The notes: generated by a model from the letters alone, not told the origin. DNA of 64,000 nt from Streptomyces sp. Q6 (GCF_036967205.1 NZ_CP146022.1:3844001-3908000); one strand, 5' to 3'; counted from the stretch's first letter, positions 27,109-36,812 are shown. Made by a program: numbers and translations.

Positions 27109-28377
27109 CTACTCGGCGGCTTCCGCGGCCGCCGCGGAGTTCTGGATCCCGCCGAGGACGGCCGCCGCGCTGACGTCGCCCGAGACGGCCGTGCCGATCT
27201 GCGCCTTGATGTCGGCGCTGACCTGCGGCCACGACGTCTTGTTCGCCGGGTAGAACGTGGCGCCGCTGAGCTCGTCGATGAACGGCCGGATGTCCTTGTC
27301 GCGGGCCGACGACGCCATCGTCTCGGACGCCGAGACGGTCACCGGGGCGAGGGTGTACTCGCGGGAGAACGCGAGGACGTTCTTCTCGCTGTACACGTAG
27401 TCGAGGAAGTCGCCGACCTGGTCGGGGTGGCCGCCCTGCTTGAACGCCATCATCCAGTCGTTCACGCCCATCGTGGACCTGGGCGTGCCGTCGGGGCCGG
27501 GGATGGCGACATCGCCGTAGTCGAGCTTCTTCGCCTTGGCCATGTTCATCAGCGTGGGGTGCCCGGCGAGCATGCCGACCTGGCCGGCGGCGAACGCCTG
27601 GAAGGCCGGGGTCCGGTTGAGCTTGGCGGGGGTGACGGGGCCGGTGAGGCCCGCGTCGACCAGGTCCTTCTTGAGCCAGTCGACGGCCGCGATGTTCCGC
27701 TTGTCGTCGATGGCGTAGCCGCCGACGTCGTCGATGTAGCCGCCGCCGTTGCTCAGCGTCCAGATCAGCGTCTCGGCCTGCGCCTCTTCCTTGCCGAGCG
27801 GCAGCGCGAAGGGGTAGCGCACGCCCTGCGCCTTGAGCGCGCGGGCGTCGGCGACCAGCTGCGACCAGGTCTTCGGCGGCTCGATGTCGGCCTTCTCGAA
27901 GAGCGTCTTGTTGTAGAAGAGGCGGCGCGTGGAGGCGGCGAACGGCAGCCCGTACTGCACGCCGTCGACCTGGCTGGCGTCGCGCGTCTCGCTCAGGAAG
28001 TCGGCCTGGACGGGTATGGAGAGCAGCCGGTCGGCGGAGTAGAGCTTGCCCGCGGCGGCGTAGTCGGCGTACGCGCCGATCTGCGCCATGTCGGGGGCCT
28101 TGCCCGCGTCGACCATCTCCTTGACCTTGTCGTCGACGACGTCCCACGAGTAGACGTCGACGTCGACCTTGATGCCCGGGTGGTCCTTCTCGAAGGCCGC
28201 GGTCAGTTCGTCCCAGTACTTCTGGGAGCCATTGGCCGAGGAGTCGCCGTAGTCGGCGGCGACCAGCTTGAGCGTCACATCGTCGGAACCGCCGCTTCCG
28301 CAGCCCGTCACCAGCGCGGACGTCGCCACGACACCCAGCGCGGCCGCCGCGGTCAGCGCCACCCTCCCCTTGCGCAC
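27109..28377 (-). CDS. Sugar ABC transporter solute-binding lipoprotein, orphan
   Basis: 422 residues. Lipoprotein signal with LVTGC (Cys26), then a periplasmic-binding-type fold of the carbohydrate class: YWDELTAAFEKDHPGIKVDV, PFAASTRRLFYNKTLF, GVNDWMMAFKQGG. Captures a sugar at the membrane for import. No permease genes are adjacent; MsiK at 55 kb is the known shared ATPase for such systems. GTG 28377 is chosen over a TTG at 28434 because it gives a normal signal peptide. A dre-like site lies about 55 bp upstream and nagK is divergent, so an amino sugar is the likely ligand. Confidence 0.85.
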   Translation of the reverse strand: MRKGRVALTAAAALGVVATSALVTGCGSGGSDDVTLKLVAADYGDSSANGSQKYWDELTAAFEKDHPGIKVDVDVYSWDVVDDKVKEMVDAGKAPDMAQIGAYADYAAAGKLYSADRLLSIPVQADFLSETRDASQVDGVQYGLPFAASTRRLFYNKTLFEKADIEPPKTWSQLVADARALKAQGVRYPFALPLGKEEAQAETLIWTLSNGGGYIDDVGGYAIDDKRNIAAVDWLKKDLVDAGLTGPVTPAKLNRTPAFQAFAAGQVGMLAGHPTLMNMAKAKKLDYGDVAIPGPDGTPRSTMGVNDWMMAFKQGGHPDQVGDFLDYVYSEKNVLAFSREYTLAPVTVSASETMASSARDKDIRPFIDELSGATFYPANKTSWPQVSADIKAQIGTAVSGDVSAAAVLGGIQNSAAAAEAAE

Positions 28378-28431
28378 TGCCGCACCCACCCCTGCCCTGC
28401 TCGATCGCCGCGAGGATCTCCCACGGTCGCA

Positions 28432-28447
28432 CAAGGTCTACACCACA
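28432..28447. promoter_or_regulatory. dre-like site before the solute-binding protein
   Basis: CAAGGTCTACACCACA; the core GGTCTA-N-ACCA fits the DasR consensus, weaker than the copy at 28530. About 55 bp from the GTG start. Confidence 0.4.
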
Positions 28448-28529
28448 TGCGGCTCACAGCGGAAACGCACGTTCGACAACCGGTCACACCTCCCCAGGAG
28501 CGCCCGCGAGTTGACCATGCTCCTCGCGC

Positions 28530-28545
28530 AGTGGACTAGACCTCT
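28530..28545. promoter_or_regulatory. DasR operator (dre) before nagK
   Basis: AGTGGACTAGACCTCT. It overlaps the likely -10 region, 17 bp after TTGACC (28511-28516), and ends 28 bp before the nagK GTG. DasR control of nagKA is established in S. coelicolor. Confidence 0.78.
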
Positions 28546-28573
28546 CAGGGGTGCACGCGCGACACTGTCCCCC

Positions 28574-29526
28574 GTGAGACATGTCATCGCCCTGGACGTG
28601 GGCGGCACCGGAATGAAGGCCGCCCTGGTAGGGGCGGACGGCGCGCTGCTGCACCAGGCGCGCCGGGCCACGGATCGCGAGCGCGGCGCCGACGCGGTCG
28701 TCGCGTCGATCCTCGACTTCGCCGCCGAGCTGCGCGCGTACGGCGAGGAGCACCTCGGCGAGCCCGCGGTGGCCGCCGGCGTCGCCGTGCCCGGCGTCGT
28801 CGACGAGGCGAACGGGATCGCGCTGTTCGCCGCCAACCTCGGCTGGCGCGACGTCCCCATGCGGGCCCTGCTCAGCGAGCGCCTGGGCGCCATCCCCGTC
28901 GCCCTCGGCCACGACGTGCGCACCGGCGGCCTCGGCGAGGGCGGCTCGGCGCGGGCCGGGACGCCGACCGGTTCCTGTTCCTGCCGCTGGGCACCGGGAT
29001 CGCGGGGGCCATCGGCATCGCGGGCCGCATCGAACCCGGCGCGCACGGCTCCGCGGGCGAGATCGGCCACGTGGTGGTGCGCCCCGGCGGCGTGCCCTGC
29101 GGCTGCGGTCAGCGCGGCTGCCTGGAGCGGTACGCGTCCGCGTCCGCGGTCACCCTGGCCTGGCAGGCCGCGAGCGGCGACGAGAAGGCCACCGCGGCGG
29201 ACTGCGCGCGGGCCGTGGACGCCGGGGACCCGATGGCCGCCAAGGTCTGGCAGGACGCCGTGGACGCGCTCGCCGACGGCCTGGTCATGGCGCTCACTCT
29301 GCTGGACCCGCGCACGCTGATCATCGGTGGCGGTCTCGCCGAGGCCGGGGAAACCTTGTTCACACCACTGCGGGCGGCCGTCGCGGAGCGCGTGACGTTC
29401 CAGTCGCTTCCCTCGATCGTCCCGGCCGTCCTCGGGGACACCGCCGGATGCCTGGGCGCGGGGCTCCTCGCCTGGGACCTGCTCGACACCACTGGACCCA
29501 CTGGACCCTCGGAGGTAACCGCCTGA
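28574..29526 (+). pseudogene. nagK: ROK-family N-acetylglucosamine kinase, frameshifted
   Basis: Phosphorylates GlcNAc to GlcNAc-6-phosphate. ROK landmarks are split over two frames: IALDVGGTGMKAALV and VAVPGVVDEANGIALFAANL in the first frame from GTG 28574, then the zinc site GHVVVRPGG-CGCGQRGCLE and IIGGGLAEAGETLF in the second. Adding one C in GAGGGCGGCTC at about 28938-28945 restores GEGRLGAGRDADRFLFLPLG across the break. The downstream half is fully conserved, so a sequencing error is more likely than loss. Its TGA overlaps the nagA ATG by one base. Confidence 0.85.
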
Positions 29527-30662
29527 TGGCCACAGCAAAGGTGCTCGCCGGCGCCAAGGTGGTACTGCCCACCGGGACCGTCACCGACGGACGCGTCATC
29601 GTCGACGGCAGAAGAATCGCCGGGAGCGCTCCCGCGGACGCCGCGGTCGTCGACCTCTCCGGCCACTGGGTGGTGCCCGGCTTCGTCGACATGCACAACC
29701 ACGGCGGCGGCGGCGCGTCCTTCACCTCCGGCACCGTCGAGGAGATCCTCAAGGGCGTCCACACCCACCGGCTGCACGGCACGACGACGGTCGTCACCTC
29801 CTTCGTCACCGGCGAGATGGACTTCCTGACCCAGCGCGCGGGCCTGCTCTCCGAGCTGGCCGAGCAGGGCGAGATCGCCGGCATCCACTTCGAGGGCCCG
29901 TTCATCTCGCCGTGCCGCAAGGGCGCCCACGACGAGACGCTGCTGCGCGACCCCGACCCGGCCGAGGTCCGCAAGCTGATCGACGCCGCGCGCGGCCGCG
30001 CCAAGATGGTCACGCTCGCCACCGAACTGCCCGGCGGCGTCGACTCCGTACGGCTGCTCGCCGAGCACGGCGTGATCGCCGCGATCGGCCACACCGACGC
30101 GACGTACGAGCAGACGGTGCAGGCCATCGACGCCGGCGCCACGGTCGCCACCCACCTCTACAACGCGATGCCGGCCCTCGGCCACCGCGCGCCCGGCCCG
30201 ATCGCCGCGCTCCTGGAGGACGACCGGATCACCGTCGAGCTGATCAACGACGGCACGCATCTGCACCCCGCCGCCCTCGAACTGGCCTTCCACCACAAGG
30301 GCGGTGACAAGGTCGCCTTCATCACGGACGCGATGGACGCCGCCGGGTTCGGCGACGGGCGCTACATGCTCGGCCCGCTGGAGGTCGAGGTGAAGGACAG
30401 CGTGGCGCGGCTCGTCGAGGGCGGCTCCATCGCGGGCTCCACGCTCACCCTGGACCGGGCGTTCAAGCGGGCGGCCACGATCGACGGGCTGCCGGTCGAG
30501 GACATCGTCAGCGCGATCTCCGCCAACCCCGCCAAGCTCCTGGGGATCTACGACACCGTGGGCTCGCTCGACCCCGGCAAGGACGCTGATCTGGTCGTCC
30601 TGGACGAGGAGTTCGAGCTCAAGGGCGTGATGCGCCAGGGCGAGTGGATCGTCCAGCCGTAA
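29526..30662 (+). CDS. nagA: N-acetylglucosamine-6-phosphate deacetylase
   Basis: 378 residues, amidohydrolase fold. Converts GlcNAc-6-phosphate to glucosamine-6-phosphate. Metal and substrate motifs: VDMHNHGGGGASFTSG, IAGIHFEGPFISP (catalytic-site Glu), GHTDATYEQT and THLYNAMPALGHR, with the active Asp in FITDAMDAAG. Start ATG 29526 overlaps the nagK stop (TGATG) and GGAGG is upstream. Receives product of nagK and of murQ, joining exogenous GlcNAc and MurNAc recycling. Confidence 0.95.
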   Translation: MATAKVLAGAKVVLPTGTVTDGRVIVDGRRIAGSAPADAAVVDLSGHWVVPGFVDMHNHGGGGASFTSGTVEEILKGVHTHRLHGTTTVVTSFVTGEMDFLTQRAGLLSELAEQGEIAGIHFEGPFISPCRKGAHDETLLRDPDPAEVRKLIDAARGRAKMVTLATELPGGVDSVRLLAEHGVIAAIGHTDATYEQTVQAIDAGATVATHLYNAMPALGHRAPGPIAALLEDDRITVELINDGTHLHPAALELAFHHKGGDKVAFITDAMDAAGFGDGRYMLGPLEVEVKDSVARLVEGGSIAGSTLTLDRAFKRAATIDGLPVEDIVSAISANPAKLLGIYDTVGSLDPGKDADLVVLDEEFELKGVMRQGEWIVQP

Positions 30663-30695
30663 CTCCCTTGCCGGCCAGGTGCCGGTCGGGTGCCG

Positions 30696-30736
30696 GTCAG
30701 GGCGGTTGGTCCGAGGTCTGGGCCAACCGCCCTGAC
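30696..30736 (+). terminator. Terminator after nagKA
   Basis: Perfect 14-bp stem (30696-30709 with 30723-30736) and 13-nt loop, 33 bp past the nagA stop; it separates nagKA from the PfkB gene. Confidence 0.88.
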
Positions 30737-30787
30737 TTTGGCATGATCGGCCCCCGTTACCGAAAGTACGTAAGGGGGAGGGGCCAG

Positions 30788-31717
30788 GTGATCCTCACCG
30801 TCACGCTGAACACCGCGCTCGACATCACCTACCGGGTCAAGGCGCTGCGCCCGCACGCCTCGCACCGCGTCACCGAGGTCACCGAACGGCCCGGCGGCAA
30901 GGGCCTGAACGTGGCCAGGGTGCTCGCCGCGCTCGGCCACGAGGTGACCGTCACGGGCTTCGTGGGCGGCGCGACGGGACGCTCGCTCCAGGACCGGCTC
31001 CGCGACGCCGAGGGGATGTCGGACGCCCTCGTCCCCGTCAACGGTTCGACCCGTCGCACGGTCGCCGTCGTCGACACCTCGACCGGCGACACGACCCAGC
31101 TGAACGAGCCGGGCCCGCTGATCTCACCGGCCGAGTGGTCGGCCTTCCAGGAGGCGTACGAGCACCTGCTGCGCTCCGCGTCCGCGGTGGCCCTGTGCGG
31201 CAGCCTGCCCCCGGGCGTCCCGGTCGGCGCGTACGCGACGCTCGTACGGGCGGCCAGGGCGGCGTCCGTGCCGGTGCTGCTCGACACCAGTGGCGAACCG
31301 CTGCGGCGCGGTGTCGCGGCCCGCCCCGACATGGTCAAGCCGAACGCGGACGAGCTGGCCGAACTCACCGGCTCCCACGAGCCGTTGCAGGCCATGAAGG
31401 ACGCCCGCAGGCGCGGCGCGCACGCCGTGGTGGCCTCGCTCGGCGCCAAGGGGCTGTGCGCCCTGACCCCGGACGGCGAGTGGCGGGCCCCGGCCCCCGA
31501 CCGGCTGGCCGGCAACCCGACGGGCGCCGGCGACTCGGCGGTCGCGGGACTGCTCTCCGGCCACGCGGAGCGCCTGCCGTGGCCCGACCGGCTGGCCCGC
31601 GCGGTCGCCCTGTCGGCGGCCACGGTGGTCTCACCGGTGGCCGGCGAGTTCGACCGGCCGACCTACGAGGACCTGGTCGGCCGGGTCACGGTCGCCGAAC
31701 GACTCGGGGCGGCCTAG
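30788..31717 (+). CDS. PfkB-family sugar-phosphate kinase (1-phosphofructokinase type)
   Basis: 309 residues. Begins ILTVTLNTALDITYRVKALR, has the family GGKGLNVARVLAALG and the anion-hole motif GNPTGAGDSAVAGLL with catalytic Asp. This subgroup includes FruK and LacC, so fructose-1-phosphate or tagatose-6-phosphate are candidate substrates. GTG 30788 follows GGGGAGG. It has its own transcription unit after the nagKA terminator. Confidence 0.85.
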   Translation: MILTVTLNTALDITYRVKALRPHASHRVTEVTERPGGKGLNVARVLAALGHEVTVTGFVGGATGRSLQDRLRDAEGMSDALVPVNGSTRRTVAVVDTSTGDTTQLNEPGPLISPAEWSAFQEAYEHLLRSASAVALCGSLPPGVPVGAYATLVRAARAASVPVLLDTSGEPLRRGVAARPDMVKPNADELAELTGSHEPLQAMKDARRRGAHAVVASLGAKGLCALTPDGEWRAPAPDRLAGNPTGAGDSAVAGLLSGHAERLPWPDRLARAVALSAATVVSPVAGEFDRPTYEDLVGRVTVAERLGAA

Positions 31718-31732
31718 GCCCGGCCGGACGGC

Positions 31733-32692
31733 TCAGCCGTTCCCGCCGGTCAGCCACATCTGGTCGAGGTTCGCGTCGCACGTGTTGCCCTGCTCGCAGG
31801 AGACCGTGATCGCGTTCGTCCCCTTGGTGAGCTGGACGATGGCCCAGGTGTTGGTCCAGCCCTTCTCCCAGTCGCCTTCACCGGCACCGGCGAAGTTCTT
31901 CATGTTCAGGGGGCGGGACTGCTTCGTGCCGTTGACGTTGATCGTGGCGTCGGAGTCCTTGCCGGGCACGCCGTAGTTGACGTACAGGCGGTACTGGCCG
32001 TCCTTGGGGATGTCGTTGACGGTCCAGGTGACGCTCGCGCCGACCTTGTCGAACCCCGCGACGTACACACCGCCCGCCGCCTTCGCGCCCTTCACGTCGG
32101 AGGCCACGGCGGTGCCACCGGCGAGCTTGAGGGTCTTCGCGTCCGTCTTCGGCAGGTCGACCGGGTCGGCCGCGGCCGACTTCGACGGGGTCTGGCTGGG
32201 CTTCACCGTCTGCGAGTCGCTCGACGGCGTGGCTCCGGCCTCGCCGCCCTTGTCGTCGCTCGAGTCGTTGCTGAGCATGGCCACGCTGATGCCGATGACG
32301 ACGGCCGCGACCACCGCGACCGCGCCGATGAGCAGCGCCTTGGTGTTCGGACCACGCCCGCCGGAGCCCCGGCCGCGCGACGGCGCCTGCGGCGGACCCG
32401 GCTGGGTGGGCACGCCACCACCGGCCAGCGTCTCGGGCGCCTGGTAGTACGTGTTCGGCTGCTGATACGCCTGGGTCGGCTGGGTCGGCTGCGCGGGCTG
32501 CTGCCCGTACTGGCGCTCGCCGACCGCGCGGACCTGGTTGTACGAACGGGGTGTACGGGGATTCGGGTAGCCGTAGCCGCCGCCCCCACCGCTGGGCGGG
32601 GTCGCCCCGGCCGCCTGTCCGTCGGCGTACAGATAGCCGAACGGATCGTCGTCCTCGGGCGTGGTGCTCGCGCCGTTGTTGCCGGGCGCCAT
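31733..32692 (-). CDS. Membrane-anchored CBM35-like carbohydrate-binding protein
   Basis: 319 residues. Cytoplasmic Pro/Gln/Tyr-rich head (about 1-115), one membrane segment (ALLIGAVAVVAAVVIGISVA), a Ser/Thr-rich stalk, and a C-terminal beta-sandwich (WTVNDIPKDGQYRLYVNYGV; NLDQMWLTGG) resembling carbohydrate-binding family 35. Type II topology would put the module outside. No enzyme domain. Convergent with the PfkB gene, 15 bp apart. Confidence 0.78.
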   Translation of the reverse strand: MAPGNNGASTTPEDDDPFGYLYADGQAAGATPPSGGGGGYGYPNPRTPRSYNQVRAVGERQYGQQPAQPTQPTQAYQQPNTYYQAPETLAGGGVPTQPGPPQAPSRGRGSGGRGPNTKALLIGAVAVVAAVVIGISVAMLSNDSSDDKGGEAGATPSSDSQTVKPSQTPSKSAAADPVDLPKTDAKTLKLAGGTAVASDVKGAKAAGGVYVAGFDKVGASVTWTVNDIPKDGQYRLYVNYGVPGKDSDATINVNGTKQSRPLNMKNFAGAGEGDWEKGWTNTWAIVQLTKGTNAITVSCEQGNTCDANLDQMWLTGGNG

Positions 32693-32804
32693 CCCTGATC
32701 ACTCCCTACACGTTTGCTTACCGGGGCGAGCGTACCCGCTGCGAGTCACCCCAAGGAGTGGCCTTGACCTCACCGAGACCGGGGAACCGCGGTGCCGGGC
32801 ACGG

Positions 32805-34490
32805 TCAGCCGGCGCGCCTGTGCTGCTTGGCACGCGATCTTTTCTCTATGTACATCCGCTGGTCAGCGGAGCTCAGGACCTCGTCGGCGGTCATCCCGCA
32901 GTGGGCCCAGCCGATGCCGAAACTGGCGCCGACGCGCACCGCGCGGCCGTCCACCCGAATCGGCGGAATGATGGCGTTCCGCAACCTGACGGCGAGGTCC
33001 TGGGCGTCGGCCCGGCCGAGTCCGTCGGCGAGCACCACGAACTCGTCGCCGCCGAGCCGGGCGACCGTGTCGCCGTCCCGCACCACGCTGGTCAGGCGCC
33101 GGGCGACCTCGATGAGGACCGCGTCGCCCGCGTTGTGCCCGAACCGGTCGTTGATCGACTTGAAGCCGTCGAGGTCGCAGAAGAGGACGGCGAGGCCCTT
33201 GGTGCCGTCGTCCGCGCCCGAGTCGTCACCGCCGGGTGCCGCCACGTGCACATGGTGGTCGAAGCCGTCGAGCCCGTCGTAGAGGCCGGAGCCGTGGACG
33301 GCGGCGAAGTCGAAGCCGTGCCCGTTGGAGTCCGTGGCCGCGAGGGCGCCGTGGTCCCCGTACGCCGCGTCCAGCGAGTCGACGGCGCTCGGCCTGGCCT
33401 CCCGGGGGCGCCGGCAGAGCCGGGCGGAGAGGCGGGAGCGCAGCTCGGCCGAGTTCGGCAGGCCGGTCAGGGAGTCGTGCGAGGCGCGGTGGGCGAGCTG
33501 GAGCTCGCGGCGCTTGCGCTCCTCTATGTCCTCGACGTGCGTGAGCAGGAAGCGCGGCCCGTCGGCGGCGTCCGCCACCACGGAGTTGCGCAGGCTGACC
33601 CAGACGTACGTGTTGTCGCGCCGCCCGAGCCGCAGCTCGGCGCGGCCGCCCTCGGCGGAGGTGCGCAGCAGGGTGCCTATGTCCTCGGGGTGGACGAGGT
33701 CGGAGAAGGAGTAGCGCCGCATCGCGGAGGCGGGCCGGCCCAGGAGGCGGCACAGCGCGTCGTTGGTCCGCAGGATCCGGCCGTGCTGGTCCCCGCCCAT
33801 CTCGGCGATGGCCATCCCGGAGGGCGCGTACTCGAAGGCCTGGCGGAAGCTCTCCTCGCTGGCGCGCAGGGCCTGCTGCTCGCGCTCCAGGCGGACGAGG
33901 GCGCGCTGCATGTTGGCGCGCAGCCGGGCGTTGCTGATCGCGATCGCGGCCTGGAAGGCGTACATCTGAAGGGCTTCACGGCCCCAGGCGCCCGGCCTGC
34001 GTCCGTTGCGCGGGCGGTCGACGGATATGACGCCGAGCAGCTCGCCGCCGGAGGCGCCGGTCGCGAACATCGGGGCGAAGAGCCGGTCGGAGGGGTGCCA
34101 CTCGTCGTCGAACCGGGGCGGCGGCCCGTCGGTGAACCACTGCGGCACGTCGTCCTCGTCGAGGATCCAGCCCTCGGTGTACGGGATGAAGCGCAGCTCG
34201 CCCCAGCGCTCGCCCATGTTCAGGCGGCGGTCCCAGGAGGCGCGGGAGCCGACCCGGCCGGTGATCAGGGCTTCGGCGGCGGAGTTCCCCGCGAAGGCGG
34301 CGACGACCAGGTCTCCGTCGGGGCGTACGAGATTGACGCAGGCCAGCTCGTAACCGAGCCCGTTGACGACACCGTCGGCGACGGTCTGCAAGGTGTCGGC
34401 CAGACTGCGGGCGGTGTTCATGTCCGCCATGACCTGGTGCAGCTGACGCAGGGTCGCAAGACGGACGTAGGGCTCCGACTCGGTCTCCAT
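32805..34490 (-). CDS. cdgB: Diguanylate cyclase, GAF-PAS-GGDEF (CdgB-like)
   Basis: 561 residues. Makes cyclic di-GMP, which through BldD holds back Streptomyces development. Order: GAF-like sensor (about 20-165), PAS/PAC (about 200-330), then GGDEF. The active motif GGDEF is intact at 480-484 and the inhibitory RxxD (RDGD, 471-474) is at the correct five-residue spacing, so feedback inhibition should work. An acidic low-complexity insert of about 75 residues interrupts the start of the GGDEF domain. ATG 34490 follows GGAG. Domain order and neighbourhood match S. coelicolor CdgB. A BldD-type palindrome lies upstream. Confidence 0.9.
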   Translation of the reverse strand: METESEPYVRLATLRQLHQVMADMNTARSLADTLQTVADGVVNGLGYELACVNLVRPDGDLVVAAFAGNSAAEALITGRVGSRASWDRRLNMGERWGELRFIPYTEGWILDEDDVPQWFTDGPPPRFDDEWHPSDRLFAPMFATGASGGELLGVISVDRPRNGRRPGAWGREALQMYAFQAAIAISNARLRANMQRALVRLEREQQALRASEESFRQAFEYAPSGMAIAEMGGDQHGRILRTNDALCRLLGRPASAMRRYSFSDLVHPEDIGTLLRTSAEGGRAELRLGRRDNTYVWVSLRNSVVADAADGPRFLLTHVEDIEERKRRELQLAHRASHDSLTGLPNSAELRSRLSARLCRRPREARPSAVDSLDAAYGDHGALAATDSNGHGFDFAAVHGSGLYDGLDGFDHHVHVAAPGGDDSGADDGTKGLAVLFCDLDGFKSINDRFGHNAGDAVLIEVARRLTSVVRDGDTVARLGGDEFVVLADGLGRADAQDLAVRLRNAIIPPIRVDGRAVRVGASFGIGWAHCGMTADEVLSSADQRMYIEKRSRAKQHRRAG

Positions 34491-34942
34491 GCTCAGTTCT
34501 CCCCGAGACCTCGACAGCACTCCAGAATTCTGATCGGCTCTGTTCTCACTCGCACGTGCAGCAGCACGTTCATCTCGCAGTGTCGTCCGCCACTGAATCA
34601 CAGCGCGCTGCCCACCCGGTACACAGGGTCAACAAAATATGGCCCCTGTGACTCAAGTCACAGCAGGTTATGGAGGGTTGGGGCGGCTTTCCGTGCGGAG
34701 TCTGTGCGTTTGCTGAACGCGGGCGGTGACGGAACCCCGGGGCCGGACCCCGATCGGGCCTTGGCGGGCCTTGGCGGGCGCCGCCGATGGGGCCGGAGTC
34801 CTAGGACCGGTCTCGGTCGTCGGCCCGATGCGGAGCGCGTGGACGCGAGGTTAGCGTCTCAGGTGTGTTGAAGACTCCCCCTGCCACTCCCCCCGCCGCT
34901 CCCGTCACCCCCGCACCCCGCTCCCCCGGGCATGCTGAGGGG
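34491..34942. promoter_or_regulatory. cdgB upstream region with BldD-type palindrome
   Basis: No gene in these 452 bp. A 16-bp palindrome TGTGACT-CA-AGTCACA (34647-34662) fits the BldD pattern GTGA-N6-TCAC, 157 bp before the cdgB start. The segment 34631-34662 is AT-rich for this DNA. A partial G/C-rich hairpin occurs near 34731. The flavin reductase gene begins at its right edge. Confidence 0.55.
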
Positions 34943-35452
34943 GTGAGCAACGACGATTTCCGCGCAGCCCTGTCCCGCCTCGCCGCCGGCGTCGTCCTGC
35001 TGACCGCGCACGAGCCCGCGCTCGACCCCGACGGACCGGTCGGGGAGGACGCCGGGATGACGGCCACCGCGTTCATGTCGGTGTCCCTCGACCCGCCGCT
35101 GGTCATGGTGTCGCTGCGCAACAGCTCCCGGATGGACGACCTCCTCGACGACCAGCCCCTGTGGGCCGTCTCGGTCCTCTCCGAGTCCCAGAGCCACATC
35201 GCGGGCCGGTTCGCGATGAAGGGCCGCATCAGCGACCGCCTCCTCTTCGAGGACATCCCCTACGTACGCGGTGAGCACACGAACGCCCCGCTGGTCGGCG
35301 GGGCGCTGGCGACGCTGGAGTGCCGCACGGAGCAGCGGGTCGTGGCCGGGGACCACACGCTGGTGATCGGGCGGGTGCTCGGCGCGGCGGTGCCGAGCGC
35401 GGACGGGGGCCCGCTGACGTACTTCCGCGGGCGCTACCGGCACCTGGGGTAG
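34943..35452 (+). CDS. Flavin reductase family protein
   Basis: 169 residues from GTG 34943; GTG 34865 would add a disordered Pro-rich head. FMN-binding split-barrel domain: FRAALSRLAAGVVLLTAHEP, ATAFMSVSLDPPLVMVSL, and a late LVIGRVLGA. Such proteins reduce FMN with NAD(P)H to serve monooxygenases. No partner oxygenase is adjacent. Convergent with arfB. Confidence 0.82.
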   Translation: MSNDDFRAALSRLAAGVVLLTAHEPALDPDGPVGEDAGMTATAFMSVSLDPPLVMVSLRNSSRMDDLLDDQPLWAVSVLSESQSHIAGRFAMKGRISDRLLFEDIPYVRGEHTNAPLVGGALATLECRTEQRVVAGDHTLVIGRVLGAAVPSADGGPLTYFRGRYRHLG

Positions 35453-35521
35453 CCCGTCGGACCGGTCGGATGAGACCGGTGGGACCAGGGGGGACCGGTA
35501 GGGCGGGTGGGACCGGTGGGG

Positions 35522-35947
35522 TTACCAGTCCCGGCCCGTGCGGCCGCGCTTGGTGTCGGAGCGCGCCTTCTTCTCCCGAAGGCGGCGTTCGTTGATCCCC
35601 CGGGGGATGCGGGTGGGGCGGCGCTGCTTGGGCGGCGGGGCGCTGGCCTCCGCGAGCAGGGCGGCCAGGCGGGTCGCCGCCGTCTCCCTGTTGCGCCACT
35701 GCGAGCGGTGGTCCGAGGCCCGTACGGAGACGACGCCGTCCACCAGACGGGAGGCGAGCCGCTCCAGGGCGCGCGCCTTCCACACCTCGGGCAGCGCCTT
35801 CGTGGCGGCCAGGTCGAAGCGGAGCTCCACCTGCGAGTCGCTGGTGTTGACGTGCTGCCCGCCCGGCCCGGACGACCGCGAGAAACGCCAGAGGAGCTCG
35901 GCCTCCGGAAGGACGACCGAACCGCGGATGGGATAAGGACCGGACAT
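35522..35947 (-). CDS. arfB: Peptidyl-tRNA hydrolase ArfB, ribosome rescue
   Basis: 141 residues, stand-alone release-factor catalytic domain. GGQ is at 29-31 in SGPGGQHVNT and the C-terminal tail is basic (KQRRPTRIPRGINERRLREK, continuing), as needed to enter an empty mRNA channel and free stalled ribosomes. Lacks codon-recognition domains, so it is not RF1/RF2. ATG 35947. Stands between the flavin reductase and terD. Confidence 0.9.
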   Translation of the reverse strand: MSGPYPIRGSVVLPEAELLWRFSRSSGPGGQHVNTSDSQVELRFDLAATKALPEVWKARALERLASRLVDGVVSVRASDHRSQWRNRETAATRLAALLAEASAPPPKQRRPTRIPRGINERRLREKKARSDTKRGRTGRDW

Positions 35948-36148
35948 GCGTCCATGGTCGCGTGTCCGTACGCTCCGCGTCACCCGTATTTCCGGGGCTC
36001 CGACCGGCTTCCGGACATCCGGGTAAAGAAAGTAAAGAGACCTGGAACCTGAGGTACCCCTCTCCGCGTTCATACGGGTACGAGTAGCTTCGGCTGCACA
36101 CGTACATCACGTACGCCGTACTTAAACGAGGGAAGGGACTCCCGAACC

Positions 36149-36724
36149 ATGGCTGTAAGCCTGTCCAAGGGTGGCAACGTCTCGCTCACCAAGGAGGCTC
36201 CGGGCCTGACCGCCGTCACCGTGGGCCTCGGCTGGGACGTCCGCACCACCACCGGCACCGACTTCGACCTGGACGCCTCCGCGATCGCGGTGAACACGCA
36301 GGGCAAGGTCTACTCGGACGCCCACTTCGTGTTCTTCAACAACAAGCAGACGCCGGACCAGTCCATCGTCCACACCGGTGACAACCGCTCCGGCGAGGGC
36401 GCGGGCGACGACGAGGCGATCAACGTCAACCTGGCGGCCCTGCCGGCCGACGTCGACAAGATCGTCTTCCCGGTCTCGATCTACGACGCCGAGACCCGCT
36501 CGCAGAACTTCGGCCAGGTGCGCAACGCGTACATCCGCATCGTGAACCAGACCGGTGGCACGGAGATCGCCCGCTACGACCTCTCCGAGGACGCGGCGAC
36601 GGAGACGGCGATGGTCTTCGGTGAGCTGTACCGCAACGGCGCGGAGTGGAAGTTCCGCGCCGTCGGCCAGGGCTACGCCTCGGGCCTGACGGGCATCGCG
36701 CAGGACTTCGGCGTCAACGTCTGA
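36149..36724 (+). CDS. terD: TerD family stress protein
   Basis: 191 residues, standard TerD length. Conserved calcium-site regions: [38 protein letters not shown] and the acidic [13 protein letters not shown]. Cytoplasmic, linked to tellurite and general stress tolerance; Streptomyces carry several copies that influence differentiation. A strong terminator follows at 36744. Confidence 0.94.
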   Translation: MAVSLSKGGNVSLTKEAPGLTAVTVGLGWDVRTTTGTDFDLDASAIAVNTQGKVYSDAHFVFFNNKQTPDQSIVHTGDNRSGEGAGDDEAINVNLAALPADVDKIVFPVSIYDAETRSQNFGQVRNAYIRIVNQTGGTEIARYDLSEDAATETAMVFGELYRNGAEWKFRAVGQGYASGLTGIAQDFGVNV

Positions 36725-36743
36725 GGTTCGTGAGGCAGTTGGG

Positions 36744-36780
36744 GCGGCCCTCGGTGTGCGACATGCGCACCGAGGGCCGC
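36744..36780 (+). terminator. Terminator after terD
   Basis: 13-bp perfect outer stem (36744-36756 with 36768-36780) with further inner pairing, 20 bp past the stop. Confidence 0.85.
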
Positions 36781-36812
36781 GCTTCTTCGCACTCCGCCCC
36801 CTCGGCGACGGC

